20,482 nt of DNA from SZUA-430 sp031413635 (GTDB taxonomy: Bacteria; Pseudomonadota; Alphaproteobacteria; Micropepsales; Micropepsaceae), in the NCBI GenBank assembly GCA_031413635.1, contig JANOFM010000170.1:1-20482 (forward strand), written 5' to 3'. Below are positions 8,395-14,773 of the stretch, one piece after another. The position numbers were made by a program, and so were the translations under genes. Below the pieces are notes generated by a model. That model was not told the origin of the DNA and made no database searches. It saw nothing but the letters and a program-made list of their open reading frames with translations. The stretch's first letter is position 1; every line of letters starts with the position of its first letter.

Positions 8395-8400
8395 GGCGAC

Positions 8401-8450
8401 TTAGCGCGCCACTTCCATCTTGATCGGGCCTTCGGCTCTGCCGTGGATGA
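8401..8450 (-). repeat. Gene-borne copy of the 50-bp direct repeat
   Basis: The 3' end of mlaF, including its stop. It matches 7501-7550 at 48 of 50 bases in direct orientation. Because this copy completes an intact reading frame, the repeat pair resembles the attL/attR configuration left when an element inserts at the 3' end of a gene and carries a replacement end. Confidence 0.85.
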
Positions 8451-9168
8451 ATTGGTCGACGTAGGGGTTGCCCGATTTGTCGATGTCTTCCTTGCGGCCG
8501 ACCCAGATGATCTTGCCTTTGTAGATCATCGCGATGCGGTCGGCGATCTTGCGGGCCGAAGCCATGTCGTGGGTGATCGAAAGTGTTGTGACGCCCATCT
8601 CCTTCACCGTCGCTACGATCAAATCGTTGATGACGTCGGCCATGATCGGGTCGAGGCCGGTCGTGGGTTCGTCGAAGAAGATGATCTCGGGACCGGCTGC
8701 GATCGCGCGGGCGAGGCCCACGCGTTTTTGCATGCCGCCCGAAAGTTCGGCGGGCGACAGTTCGGCGACTTCGGGCCCTAAGCCCACTCTCGCGAGTTTT
8801 TGCAGTGCAATCTCTTTTGCCTCGGCGCGGCCCAAACCCTGTCCCTGGATTAGGGCGAAGGCGACGTTCTCCCACACCTTCAAGCTGTCGAAGAGGGCGG
8901 CGGCCTGGAACAGCATGCCGAATTTGCGGTTGACCTTTTCGCGCGCGCGGCCTGTCAGGCGCGTGACTTCCTGGCCGTCGACCTTGATCGAACCCTTGTC
9001 GGGCGCGATCAGGCCCAAGATGCATTTTAGCGTCACCGACTTTCCCGAGCCCGAGCCGCCGATAATGACCATGGACTCGCCCGCCTGCACGGTGAGGTCG
9101 ACGCCGTCGAGTACAACCTTGGGGCCGAAGCGTTTGGTCACGCCTTTGAGTTCGATCTTCGGGCTCAT
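8401..9168 (-). CDS. mlaF: MlaF-type phospholipid transport ABC ATPase
   Basis: 255 residues. Walker A GGSGSGKS (37-44), Q-loop near LFQAAALFDSL (87-95), signature LSGGMQKRVGLARA (142-155), Walker B IIFFDEPTTGLD (162-173) and H-loop His200. 'MQKR' in the signature and the 'FQ-x-x-ALFDS' Q-loop are typical of the MlaF/Ttg2A/MKL subfamily that powers MCE-type lipid transport between inner and outer membrane. Starts immediately after the mlaE stop (TAGATG). The last 15 codons also exist as a detached copy at 7501-7550. The MCE protein MlaD is not in the window, and the usual downstream place is taken by the inserted segment. Confidence 0.93.
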   Translation of the reverse strand: MSPKIELKGVTKRFGPKVVLDGVDLTVQAGESMVIIGGSGSGKSVTLKCILGLIAPDKGSIKVDGQEVTRLTGRAREKVNRKFGMLFQAAALFDSLKVWENVAFALIQGQGLGRAEAKEIALQKLARVGLGPEVAELSPAELSGGMQKRVGLARAIAAGPEIIFFDEPTTGLDPIMADVINDLIVATVKEMGVTTLSITHDMASARKIADRIAMIYKGKIIWVGRKEDIDKSGNPYVDQFIHGRAEGPIKMEVAR

Positions 9169-9945
9169 CTAACGGCCGCCTCCGAAGAAGATCGAGGTCA
9201 TGACATAGTTCGCGGCGAGGATCAGGATCGCGGCCGAGACGACCGCGTTCGTCGTGGCCGCGCCCACGCCTTGCGCGCCGCCCTTCGAATTGTAGCCGTG
9301 GAAGCAACCCATGAGCGCGATGATGAAGCCGAAGACCGCCGCCTTCCAAAGCCCCGAGGTCACGTCGCCGGTCTTCAGAAAGTCGGCGGTGTTCTTCAGG
9401 TAACCGGCGGAATTGTAGTCCAGCGAATAGACGCCGACGATCCAGCCACCCATCACGCCGATGATGTCGCCGACGCCGACGAGCAGCGGCATGGTCACGA
9501 CCGCGGCGATGATGCGCGGGGCGACGAGGTATTTGAACGGATTGGTCGACAGCGTGCGCAGCGCGTCGATCTGCTCCGTCACGCGCATGGTGCCGAGTTC
9601 GGCCGCGATTGCGGCGGAGACACGGCCCGCCACCATCAAGCCCGCCATCACGGGCCCGAGTTCGCGGGTGATGCCGAGCACTACGATCTGCGGTACCAAT
9701 GTCTCGGCCCCGAAATCGCTGCCGACGGCGATTTGCAGCGCGAGGGCGCCGCCGGTGAAGAACGCGGTCAGGCCCACGACCGGCAGCGAGAAATAGCCGA
9801 TGCGCATCATCTGCTGCAGCGTGAGGCGCGCGTAGATCGGCGGCATGAAGCAGGCGGGCACCGCTTGCGCAGCAAAATCGGCGATGCGGCCGATTTCGCT
9901 CAAGAACGCGATGACGAAGCGGCCGACGAGGGCGAAGGGATTCAT
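9169..9945 (-). CDS. mlaE: MlaE-type lipid transport permease
   Basis: 258 residues, five to six hydrophobic segments. The family core is evident: QIVVLGITRELGPVMAGLMVAGR, then AAELGTMRVTEQIDAL, the conserved 'ELG-x-M-x-VTEQIDAL' cytosolic coupling helix, and the C-terminal GCFHGYNSKGGAQGVG-x-ATT-x-AVV. Inner-membrane permease of an MCE-type ABC transporter, with MlaF as ATPase. The start codon follows the alr stop without a gap (TAGATG), and the gene's own stop abuts the mlaF start in the same way, so the three genes form one transcript with terminal translation coupling. Confidence 0.94.
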   Translation of the reverse strand: MNPFALVGRFVIAFLSEIGRIADFAAQAVPACFMPPIYARLTLQQMMRIGYFSLPVVGLTAFFTGGALALQIAVGSDFGAETLVPQIVVLGITRELGPVMAGLMVAGRVSAAIAAELGTMRVTEQIDALRTLSTNPFKYLVAPRIIAAVVTMPLLVGVGDIIGVMGGWIVGVYSLDYNSAGYLKNTADFLKTGDVTSGLWKAAVFGFIIALMGCFHGYNSKGGAQGVGAATTNAVVSAAILILAANYVMTSIFFGGGR

Positions 9946-11007
9946 CTAATGTGTCCCCGTGTAGCGACGCTCGATCCGGGGCCCGAGGCGCGTGTAGATT
10001 TCATAGGGCAGGGTGCCCGCTTCGCGCGCCAAATCGTCGATGGTTTGGTTCGGACCGATGAATTCGACCGGCGCGCCTGCATACATTGCGCGCTCAGGCG
10101 CGGCCGTGACGTCGAGGGTCACCAGGTCCATCGATACGCGCCCGACTATGGGACATTTGATGCCGGCGATCACTCCGTGCCCCCTGTTCGACAGCGACCG
10201 CATAAGGCCGTCGGCGTAGCCCAAAGCCGCGATGCCCAGACGACGCGGTCCCCTTGCGGCATAGGTGGCTCCGTAACCGACGCTATCCCCCCTGTCAATC
10301 GAACGTACCTGCAGCAAGGGTGCCGTCAAGATTACCGTCGGGCGCATAGGATTTTGCGGCCCAATTCCCGGGTTTCCGCCGAAGAGCGCGATGCCCGGGC
10401 GCACCAAGTCAAACGCGTAGCGGGGGTTCAAGAAACAACCGCCGGAGGCAGCGAGGCTGAGAGGCACGTTCGGGAATCGGTTGGCGAGGGCTTTGAAGCG
10501 GGCGAGCTGGGCCTCGTTCTGTTCGTGCTCGGGGTCGTCGGAGGAGGCGAGGTGGCTCATCACCAGCGCGGGCGCCGGGGTGTGGGCGTCGAGGTCGCTC
10601 TCGGAAAGACCGAGGCGCGCCATGCCGGTGTCGACGTGGAGTGCGCAGGCGGTGCGAAGACCGCTCTGTCGCCAATCGGAGATCTGCGCGGCGCTCGAGA
10701 GCACGGGTGAAAGTCTGTGCTCGGCGAAGTGCGGTTTGTGCGGCGGCACGAAGCCGTTGAGCACGAAGATCGCCGCCGAGGGAATCACGGTGCGAAGTTC
10801 CATGCCTTCTTCGACGTGCGCGACGAAGAAGGTTTTGCAGCCGGCGGCGCTCAACGCCTGCGCGATAGGACGTGCGCCGAGGCCGTATCCGTCGGCCTTC
10901 ACCACCGCCGAAACCTCGGCCGGCGCGGTGCGCGCAACGATGAGGCGATAGTTCGCGACAATGGCCGCGAGGTCGATGGTCAGCTGGGCGCGCGTGGGGG
11001 AGGTCAT
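9946..11007 (-). CDS. alr: Alanine racemase
   Basis: 353 residues from ATG 11007 (an in-frame ATG at 11025 would add six; neither has a clear ribosome site). PLP-dependent fold III enzyme interconverting L- and D-alanine for peptidoglycan. PLP lysine is Lys37 in AVVKADGYGLG; the C-terminal beta domain carries the second catalytic tyrosine in SVGYGATY; RVSMDLVTLDVT and the ending YEIYTRLGPRIERRY are typical. Slightly shorter than the E. coli enzyme. Lies between dnaB and mlaE; the dnaB-alr order is common in alphaproteobacteria. Confidence 0.96.
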   Translation of the reverse strand: MTSPTRAQLTIDLAAIVANYRLIVARTAPAEVSAVVKADGYGLGARPIAQALSAAGCKTFFVAHVEEGMELRTVIPSAAIFVLNGFVPPHKPHFAEHRLSPVLSSAAQISDWRQSGLRTACALHVDTGMARLGLSESDLDAHTPAPALVMSHLASSDDPEHEQNEAQLARFKALANRFPNVPLSLAASGGCFLNPRYAFDLVRPGIALFGGNPGIGPQNPMRPTVILTAPLLQVRSIDRGDSVGYGATYAARGPRRLGIAALGYADGLMRSLSNRGHGVIAGIKCPIVGRVSMDLVTLDVTAAPERAMYAGAPVEFIGPNQTIDDLAREAGTLPYEIYTRLGPRIERRYTGTH

Positions 11008-11085
11008 CGTGATCGCGGGTAGCATAGAATGGCGTGGTAAACCAACACCTACTCTTTCATACCGGAAGTGACGATCTCAGCGCGC

Positions 11086-11129
11086 GTCACTCCTGGGTCC
11101 CGGCTGGCGCTTCGCTTGGCCAGGATGAC
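11086..11129. repeat. REP-like imperfect palindrome
   Basis: GTCAcTCCTGG at 11086-11096 pairs with CCAGGATGAC at 11120-11129 with one bulged base, around an inner GC-rich segment (tcccggctggcgcttcgcttgg). The 'GTCA-x-TCC-x-GG...CC-x-GGA-TGAC' form is a common dispersed intergenic element in alphaproteobacteria. It occupies most of the 136-base gap between the dnaB stop and the alr start. It could also attenuate readthrough from dnaB into alr. Confidence 0.6.
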
Positions 11130-11143
11130 AGCGCAAGGTTGTT

Positions 11144-12610
11144 TTACCTTGTCTGCGCCGGCAGGTGGTCTTCTTTCGCCAGGTCCGTGAATCGCGTGTA
11201 CTGCTTCTCGAATGCGACTTCGATTTTCGCGGTCGGTCCGTGGCGGTTTTTTTCGACCAGGATGTCGGCGAGGTGGCTGATGCGTTGCATTTTGGCCAAG
11301 TGCTCGGCGTATTCCGGGCTGGTGTCGGAGGGCGCCTTGGTTTCGAGGTAATAGGCTTCGCGGTAGACGAACATGACTTGGTCGGCGTCCTGTTCGATCG
11401 AGCCGGATTCGCGCAGGTCGGCCAGCACCGGGCGTTTGTCGTCGCGGTTGTCGACGCCGCGCGAGAGCTGCGACAGAGCGATGATCGGCACCGCCAGTTC
11501 CTTGGCGAGCGTCTTTAGGCCTTTGGTGATTTCGGTGACTTCTTGGACGCGGTTCTCGTTGCGCTTGGATCCCGAGCCCGCGAGCAATTGCAGATAGTCG
11601 ACGACGATCAATCCCAAATCGCCCGAACGTTTGAGGCGGCGGGCGCGACCAGCCACTTGCGCGATCGCCAGACCGCCGGTGTCGTCGATGAAGAGCGGCA
11701 TGCGTTCCAGTTCGACCGAGACTTGGATAAGCGCGTTCATATCGCGCTCGTCGATCTTGCCGCGGCGGATGCGGCTGCCCGAGACTTGCGCTTGTTCGGC
11801 GAGAATACGGGTCGCTAATTGTTCGGCCGACATTTCGAGCGAGAAGAAGGCGACGCGTCCACCGGACTTGCCGTCGGTGCGCACCCATTCGCGCGCGACG
11901 TGGAAGGCGATGTTTGTGGCGAGCGCGGTCTTGCCCATGCCCGGACGGCCGGCAATGACGATGAGGTCGGAGGGTTGAAAGCCTCCGAGCAGATTGTCGA
12001 GATCGGTCAAGCCCGTGGCGAGGCCCGTGATGTGGCTGGGCGATTTGTGCGCGCGTTCGGCGACTTCGACTGCGCCGGTGAGCGCTTGGCGGAACGATTT
12101 GAAGCCGCCGCCGAAGCGGCCTTTTTCCGAAATCGCGTAGAGTTGCTTTTCCGCTTCTTCGATTTGCTCGCTGGGCGACAGATCGACGGGCGGGTCGTAG
12201 GCGACGTTGACGATGTCTTCGCCGACGCGGATCAGTTCGCGCCGCTGGGCCAGGTCGAAGATCATGCGACCGTAGTCCGACGCGTTGATCACCGAGGGCG
12301 AGAAGCGTGCGAGTTCGGAGAGATAATCCGCGCCGCCGACATCCTTCATCGCGGCGTCGAGCGCGAAATAGGGACGCAGCGTCACGGGCGAAGCGAGTTG
12401 GCCCTTGCGAATGACGCGGCCCAACGCCTCGAAGACGCGCTGATGCATCGGTTCGTGAAAATGCTCGGGCTCGAGGAAGCCCGAGACGCGCTCGAACGCA
12501 TCGTTGTTGACCAGAATTGCGCCCAGCAACGCCTGCTCCGCTTCGACGTCGAAGGGGATGTTGCGATAGTCGGAGGCTTGTTCTTGTTTGGCGGCGATCG
12601 CGAGGCTCAT
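11144..12610 (-). CDS. dnaB: Replicative DNA helicase DnaB
   Basis: 488 residues. N-terminal DnaG-interacting domain from PFDVEAEQALLGAIL (19-33), linker with ITGLATGLTDLDNLLGG (194-210), RecA-like helicase domain with Walker A GRPGMGKT (221-228), FFSLEMSAEQL (H1a), the IVVDYLQLL Walker B region, IALSQLSRGVDNR, and the arginine finger region DLRESGSIEQDAD. Hexameric 5'-3' helicase at the replication fork. No intein or insertion is seen and the length is normal. The ribosome site is weak. A hairpin with a short U-run lies about 65 bases upstream. Confidence 0.98.
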   Translation of the reverse strand: MSLAIAAKQEQASDYRNIPFDVEAEQALLGAILVNNDAFERVSGFLEPEHFHEPMHQRVFEALGRVIRKGQLASPVTLRPYFALDAAMKDVGGADYLSELARFSPSVINASDYGRMIFDLAQRRELIRVGEDIVNVAYDPPVDLSPSEQIEEAEKQLYAISEKGRFGGGFKSFRQALTGAVEVAERAHKSPSHITGLATGLTDLDNLLGGFQPSDLIVIAGRPGMGKTALATNIAFHVAREWVRTDGKSGGRVAFFSLEMSAEQLATRILAEQAQVSGSRIRRGKIDERDMNALIQVSVELERMPLFIDDTGGLAIAQVAGRARRLKRSGDLGLIVVDYLQLLAGSGSKRNENRVQEVTEITKGLKTLAKELAVPIIALSQLSRGVDNRDDKRPVLADLRESGSIEQDADQVMFVYREAYYLETKAPSDTSPEYAEHLAKMQRISHLADILVEKNRHGPTAKIEVAFEKQYTRFTDLAKEDHLPAQTR

Positions 12611-12673
12611 GGCTGACTAAGAAGCGCGTTTGATGTGACATGCGCAATCGACCGCTGTGCGTTATGCACAACC

Positions 12674-12701
12674 AAAAATGCGGACGACATTGCGCGTCCG
12701 C
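12674..12701 (-). terminator. Hairpin with U-run upstream of dnaB (possible terminator or attenuator)
   Basis: On the minus strand GCGGACG pairs with CGTCCGC (7 bp, 8-base loop; arms 12695-12701 and 12680-12686), followed by ATTTTTGG. It sits 64 bases before the dnaB start and about 115 bases after the rplI terminator. It could be a second stop for ribosomal operon readthrough, or part of a dnaB leader if dnaB transcription begins upstream of it. The remaining bases 12611-12880 hold no credible gene. Confidence 0.45.
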
Positions 12702-12815
12702 GCTGTTTGGTCATGTCAAGGGCGGCGCGGTGATTCGCACAAGCAATTTTAGCTGAGTTTCGGCGAGAGCGATGCGGAATAAATCCCAACTTCAGAGATA
12801 ACAGCGATAGGGGGC

Positions 12816-12854
12816 GCAAAAATAAAACGGCCGCGAGATTTCTCCCGCGGCCGT
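12816..12854 (-). terminator. Rho-independent terminator of the rpsF-rpsR-rplI operon
   Basis: On the minus strand ACGGCCGCGG-GAGA loops to TCTC-GCGGCCGT (arms meet around 12840; two-base bulge), followed by TTTATTTTT (12826-12818). Strong GC stem plus U-run 27 bases after the rplI stop at 12881. It separates the ribosomal protein operon from dnaB. Confidence 0.9.
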
Positions 12855-12880
12855 GGCATGCTTGCGCGTTTCCGAATTTG

Positions 12881-13573
12881 CTATTTTTCTTTCTTCTTCT
12901 TTTTCGTATCGGCTTTGTCTTCGACCGGTTCTTCGCTTTCGGCCTTGGGTGCCTTTTCCTTCTTTCTCTTCGGTTCGGCTTTCGGCGCCGCTTCGACCGG
13001 TTCGTCGTCGTTCATCGCGGCTTTGGCGGCGGCTTCCGCACTTTCGAACAAGGCGTCGGCTTCCAAACGCGCTTCTTGAGCGGCCGTCAGCGCGATGTTT
13101 TCGCCCTTGGCTTGACGTTCGGCTTCTTCGGCCGTGCGCGCGACATTGATCGTGATGCCGACGCGCACTTCCGGGTGAAGCACGACTTTCGCCGGATGCT
13201 GGCCCAGCGTTTTGATCGCCTTGTCGAGGACGACTTGGCTGCGGTCGAGCGACATGCCGCCGGCCGACACCGCATCGGCGATGTCGCGCGTGGAGACCGA
13301 GCCGTAGAGCATTCCCGATTCACCGGCTTGACGCAGGATGACGAAGGTTTGCTTGTCGAGCTTGGTGGCGACGCCCTCGGCTTCTTTCTTGGCCGTCAGG
13401 TTGCGGGCTTCGAGTTGGGCCTTTTGTTCTTCGAATTGCGCGATGTTGGCCTTGGTCGCGCGCAACGCCTTTTTGCGCGGCAGCAGGAAGTTGCGGGCGA
13501 ACCCGTCCTTCACCTTTACGACGGCGCCCATCTGGCCGAGCTTTTCGACGCGTTCGAGCAGGATGACTTGCAT
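12881..13573 (-). CDS. rplI: 50S ribosomal protein bL9 with long charged C-terminal tail
   Basis: 230 residues against about 150 in E. coli. The N-terminal domain MQVILLERVEKLGQMG, then GFARNFLLPRKKA (24-36), the long linker helix (about 41-75) and the C-terminal RNA-binding domain ending VARTAEEAE (about 150) are all standard. After about residue 160 comes a tail rich in A, E, K, P and ending in KKKKKEK, predicted disordered by composition. Alphaproteobacterial bL9 commonly has a shorter acidic tail; this one is on the long side. GGGAG lies ten bases upstream; the rpsR stop is 15 bases before the start. The gene sometimes found between rpsR and rplI in alphaproteobacteria (DUF2232) is absent. 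Confidence 0.96.
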   Translation of the reverse strand: MQVILLERVEKLGQMGAVVKVKDGFARNFLLPRKKALRATKANIAQFEEQKAQLEARNLTAKKEAEGVATKLDKQTFVILRQAGESGMLYGSVSTRDIADAVSAGGMSLDRSQVVLDKAIKTLGQHPAKVVLHPEVRVGITINVARTAEEAERQAKGENIALTAAQEARLEADALFESAEAAAKAAMNDDEPVEAAPKAEPKRKKEKAPKAESEEPVEDKADTKKKKKEK

Positions 13574-13588
13574 GATCGGTTCTCCCGC

Positions 13589-13996
13589 TTACGAAACGAC
13601 GTAGGGCAGCAGCGCCAAAAAGCGGGCGCGCTTGATCGCTGCTGCGAGTTCGCGTTGCTTCTTTGCCGAAACTGCCGTGATGCGCGATGGCACGATCTTG
13701 CCGCGTTCGGAAATGAAGCGCGACAAAAGCTTGCCGTCCTTGTAGTCGATCTTAGGCGCGCCGGTGCCCGAGAACGGGCACGTCTTGCGCCGACGGAAGA
13801 ACGGACGGCGTCCGCCGGCGCCGCCGCCGCCACCTGCGCCGCCGCCGCCAAATCCACCGCCGCCGCCGCCGAAGCCGCCGCGATCTCCGCCGCCGCCATA
13901 GCCGCCACCGCCACCGCCACCGAATCCGCCGCCGCCGGCGCGGTCACCGCCGCCGCCGTAAGGGGGGCGATCACCGCCGCGTGCTGGTCCACTCAT
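13589..13996 (-). CDS. rpsR: 30S ribosomal protein bS18 with a glycine-rich N-terminal extension
   Basis: 135 residues; E. coli bS18 has 75. The conserved protein begins at RRPFFRRRKTCPF (63-75) and continues IDYKDGKLLSRFISERGKI and the C-terminal AIKRARFLALLPYV. Residues 1-62 form an extra arm with 41 glycines plus D, R, F, Y, A and P (GGDR and GGF/GGY words). No ATG, GTG or TTG codon occurs in frame within the arm before the core, so the ATG at 13996 is the only usable start; GGAG lies eight bases upstream, and the ATG overlaps the rpsF stop (ATGA). bS18 sits on the 30S platform paired with bS6 and near the mRNA exit. The arm is encoded by near-uniform GGC/GGN triplets. Confidence 0.95.
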   Translation of the reverse strand: MSGPARGGDRPPYGGGGDRAGGGGFGGGGGGGYGGGGDRGGFGGGGGGFGGGGAGGGGGAGGRRPFFRRRKTCPFSGTGAPKIDYKDGKLLSRFISERGKIVPSRITAVSAKKQRELAAAIKRARFLALLPYVVS

Positions 13997-14478
13997 AGTT
14001 CAACTCCTGCGTCTTTATCTGCTCTTTCGGGTCTGTCCCCGCGGTCCGGTCTATCGCCGCGATCGGGGCGACCTTCGAAGCTGCGTTCCGGACGACCTTC
14101 AAAGCCTTCGCCATCGCTGCGGTCGCCCCATTTGGCGTCGCGCCGTTCGCGCGCTTGCTTGGCCAGCATGCCGGCGGATGGGCCTTCTTCCAGCTCTTCG
14201 ACCTTGATCGTCAATTGGCGGATGACGTCTTCGTTCAGCTTGAGCTGACGTTCCATCTCGGCCACCGGTGCCCAAGGCCCGTCGATGTTGAAGAGTACGT
14301 AGTGGCCCTTGCGGTTTTTCTTGATTTTGTAGGTGAGCGAGCGCAGTCCCCAATGTTCGACCTTGGTGACTTTGCCGCCGCCGGTTTCGATGATGGCTTT
14401 CATTTGGTCGGCCAATTGCTCGACCTGAGTCGTCGCCGCATCTTGGCGTGCGATAAATACATGCTCGTATAACGGCAA
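13993..14478 (-). CDS. rpsF: 30S ribosomal protein bS6 with a repetitive tail, TTG start
   Basis: 161 residues. Core MPLYEHVFIARQD, VTKVEHWGLRSLTYKIKKNRKGHYV and DVIRQLTIKVEEL (1-95) is normal bS6. From about residue 117 a tail of short repeats follows: EGRPERSFEGRPDRGDRPD, then RGDRPERADKD. The start codon is TTG at 14478, supported by a strong ribosome site GGAGG; an in-frame TGA nine codons upstream excludes an ATG start. bS6 binds bS18 on the 30S platform; the gene leads the operon and its stop overlaps the rpsR start. Confidence 0.95.
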   Translation of the reverse strand: MPLYEHVFIARQDAATTQVEQLADQMKAIIETGGGKVTKVEHWGLRSLTYKIKKNRKGHYVLFNIDGPWAPVAEMERQLKLNEDVIRQLTIKVEELEEGPSAGMLAKQARERRDAKWGDRSDGEGFEGRPERSFEGRPDRGDRPDRGDRPERADKDAGVEL

Positions 14479-14631
14479 GGGAGCCTCCGTATGGCCACGG
14501 CGTCACGTGCACGGCCCCCATGGCAGCGCATCGAACGATGGACCGGCGAGGATGTCGGACGAACCCGTCCCAAGGAGCCCGGTGTGGGTTCCACCCTCGC
14601 GGCCGCAGCCGGTTTCTTCAAGAAGGCGCGG
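14479..14631 (-). promoter_or_regulatory. Leader of the rpsF operon
   Basis: About 150 bases lie between the candidate -10 element and the rpsF start. Several GC-rich self-complementary stretches are visible near the start (GGCCGTG and CACG/CGTGGCC around 14491-14517). Many bacteria have an S6:S18-binding leader in this place, by which excess bS6-bS18 represses its own operon. I can see the room and hairpin potential for it but have not matched the conserved motif. Confidence 0.35.
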
Positions 14632-14659
14632 ACTATACGGATTTGGGCCCCTGCGGCAA
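14632..14659 (-). promoter_or_regulatory. Candidate sigma-70 promoter of the rpsF operon
   Basis: On the minus strand TTGCCG (14659-14654) and TATAGT (14637-14632) with a 16-base spacer, upstream of rpsF and pointing into it. It is the only good -35/-10 pair seen in this 295-base divergent gap. The gap's plus-strand side, toward the lipoprotein gene, shows only the ribosome site GGGAG before 14774. Confidence 0.5.
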
Positions 14660-14773
14660 GAGGGCAACGGGTGCGCCATTTCCGCCGGATTTGGGCGCGA
14701 TGGCACCTCGTGGCCGCCACTATCGGCGGGTTAGGCTTCAACTGCAAATGCGCACCGAGGGAGATTTGGGCTC

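Noticed and set aside
9271..10710. Plus-strand open frame of 479 codons opposite mlaE and alr
   Set aside because: Antisense shadow of conserved genes, charged low-information translation rich in H, D, R and E.
12607..12819. 70-codon open frame between dnaB and rplI, minus strand
   Set aside because: Spans two terminator-like hairpins, overlaps the dnaB start, no ribosome site and no protein features.
13811..13980. Possible tandem repeat or CRISPR-like array from the regular GCC/CCG pattern
   Set aside because: The repeat is a triplet pattern coding for glycine in the rpsR reading frame; no spacer structure.
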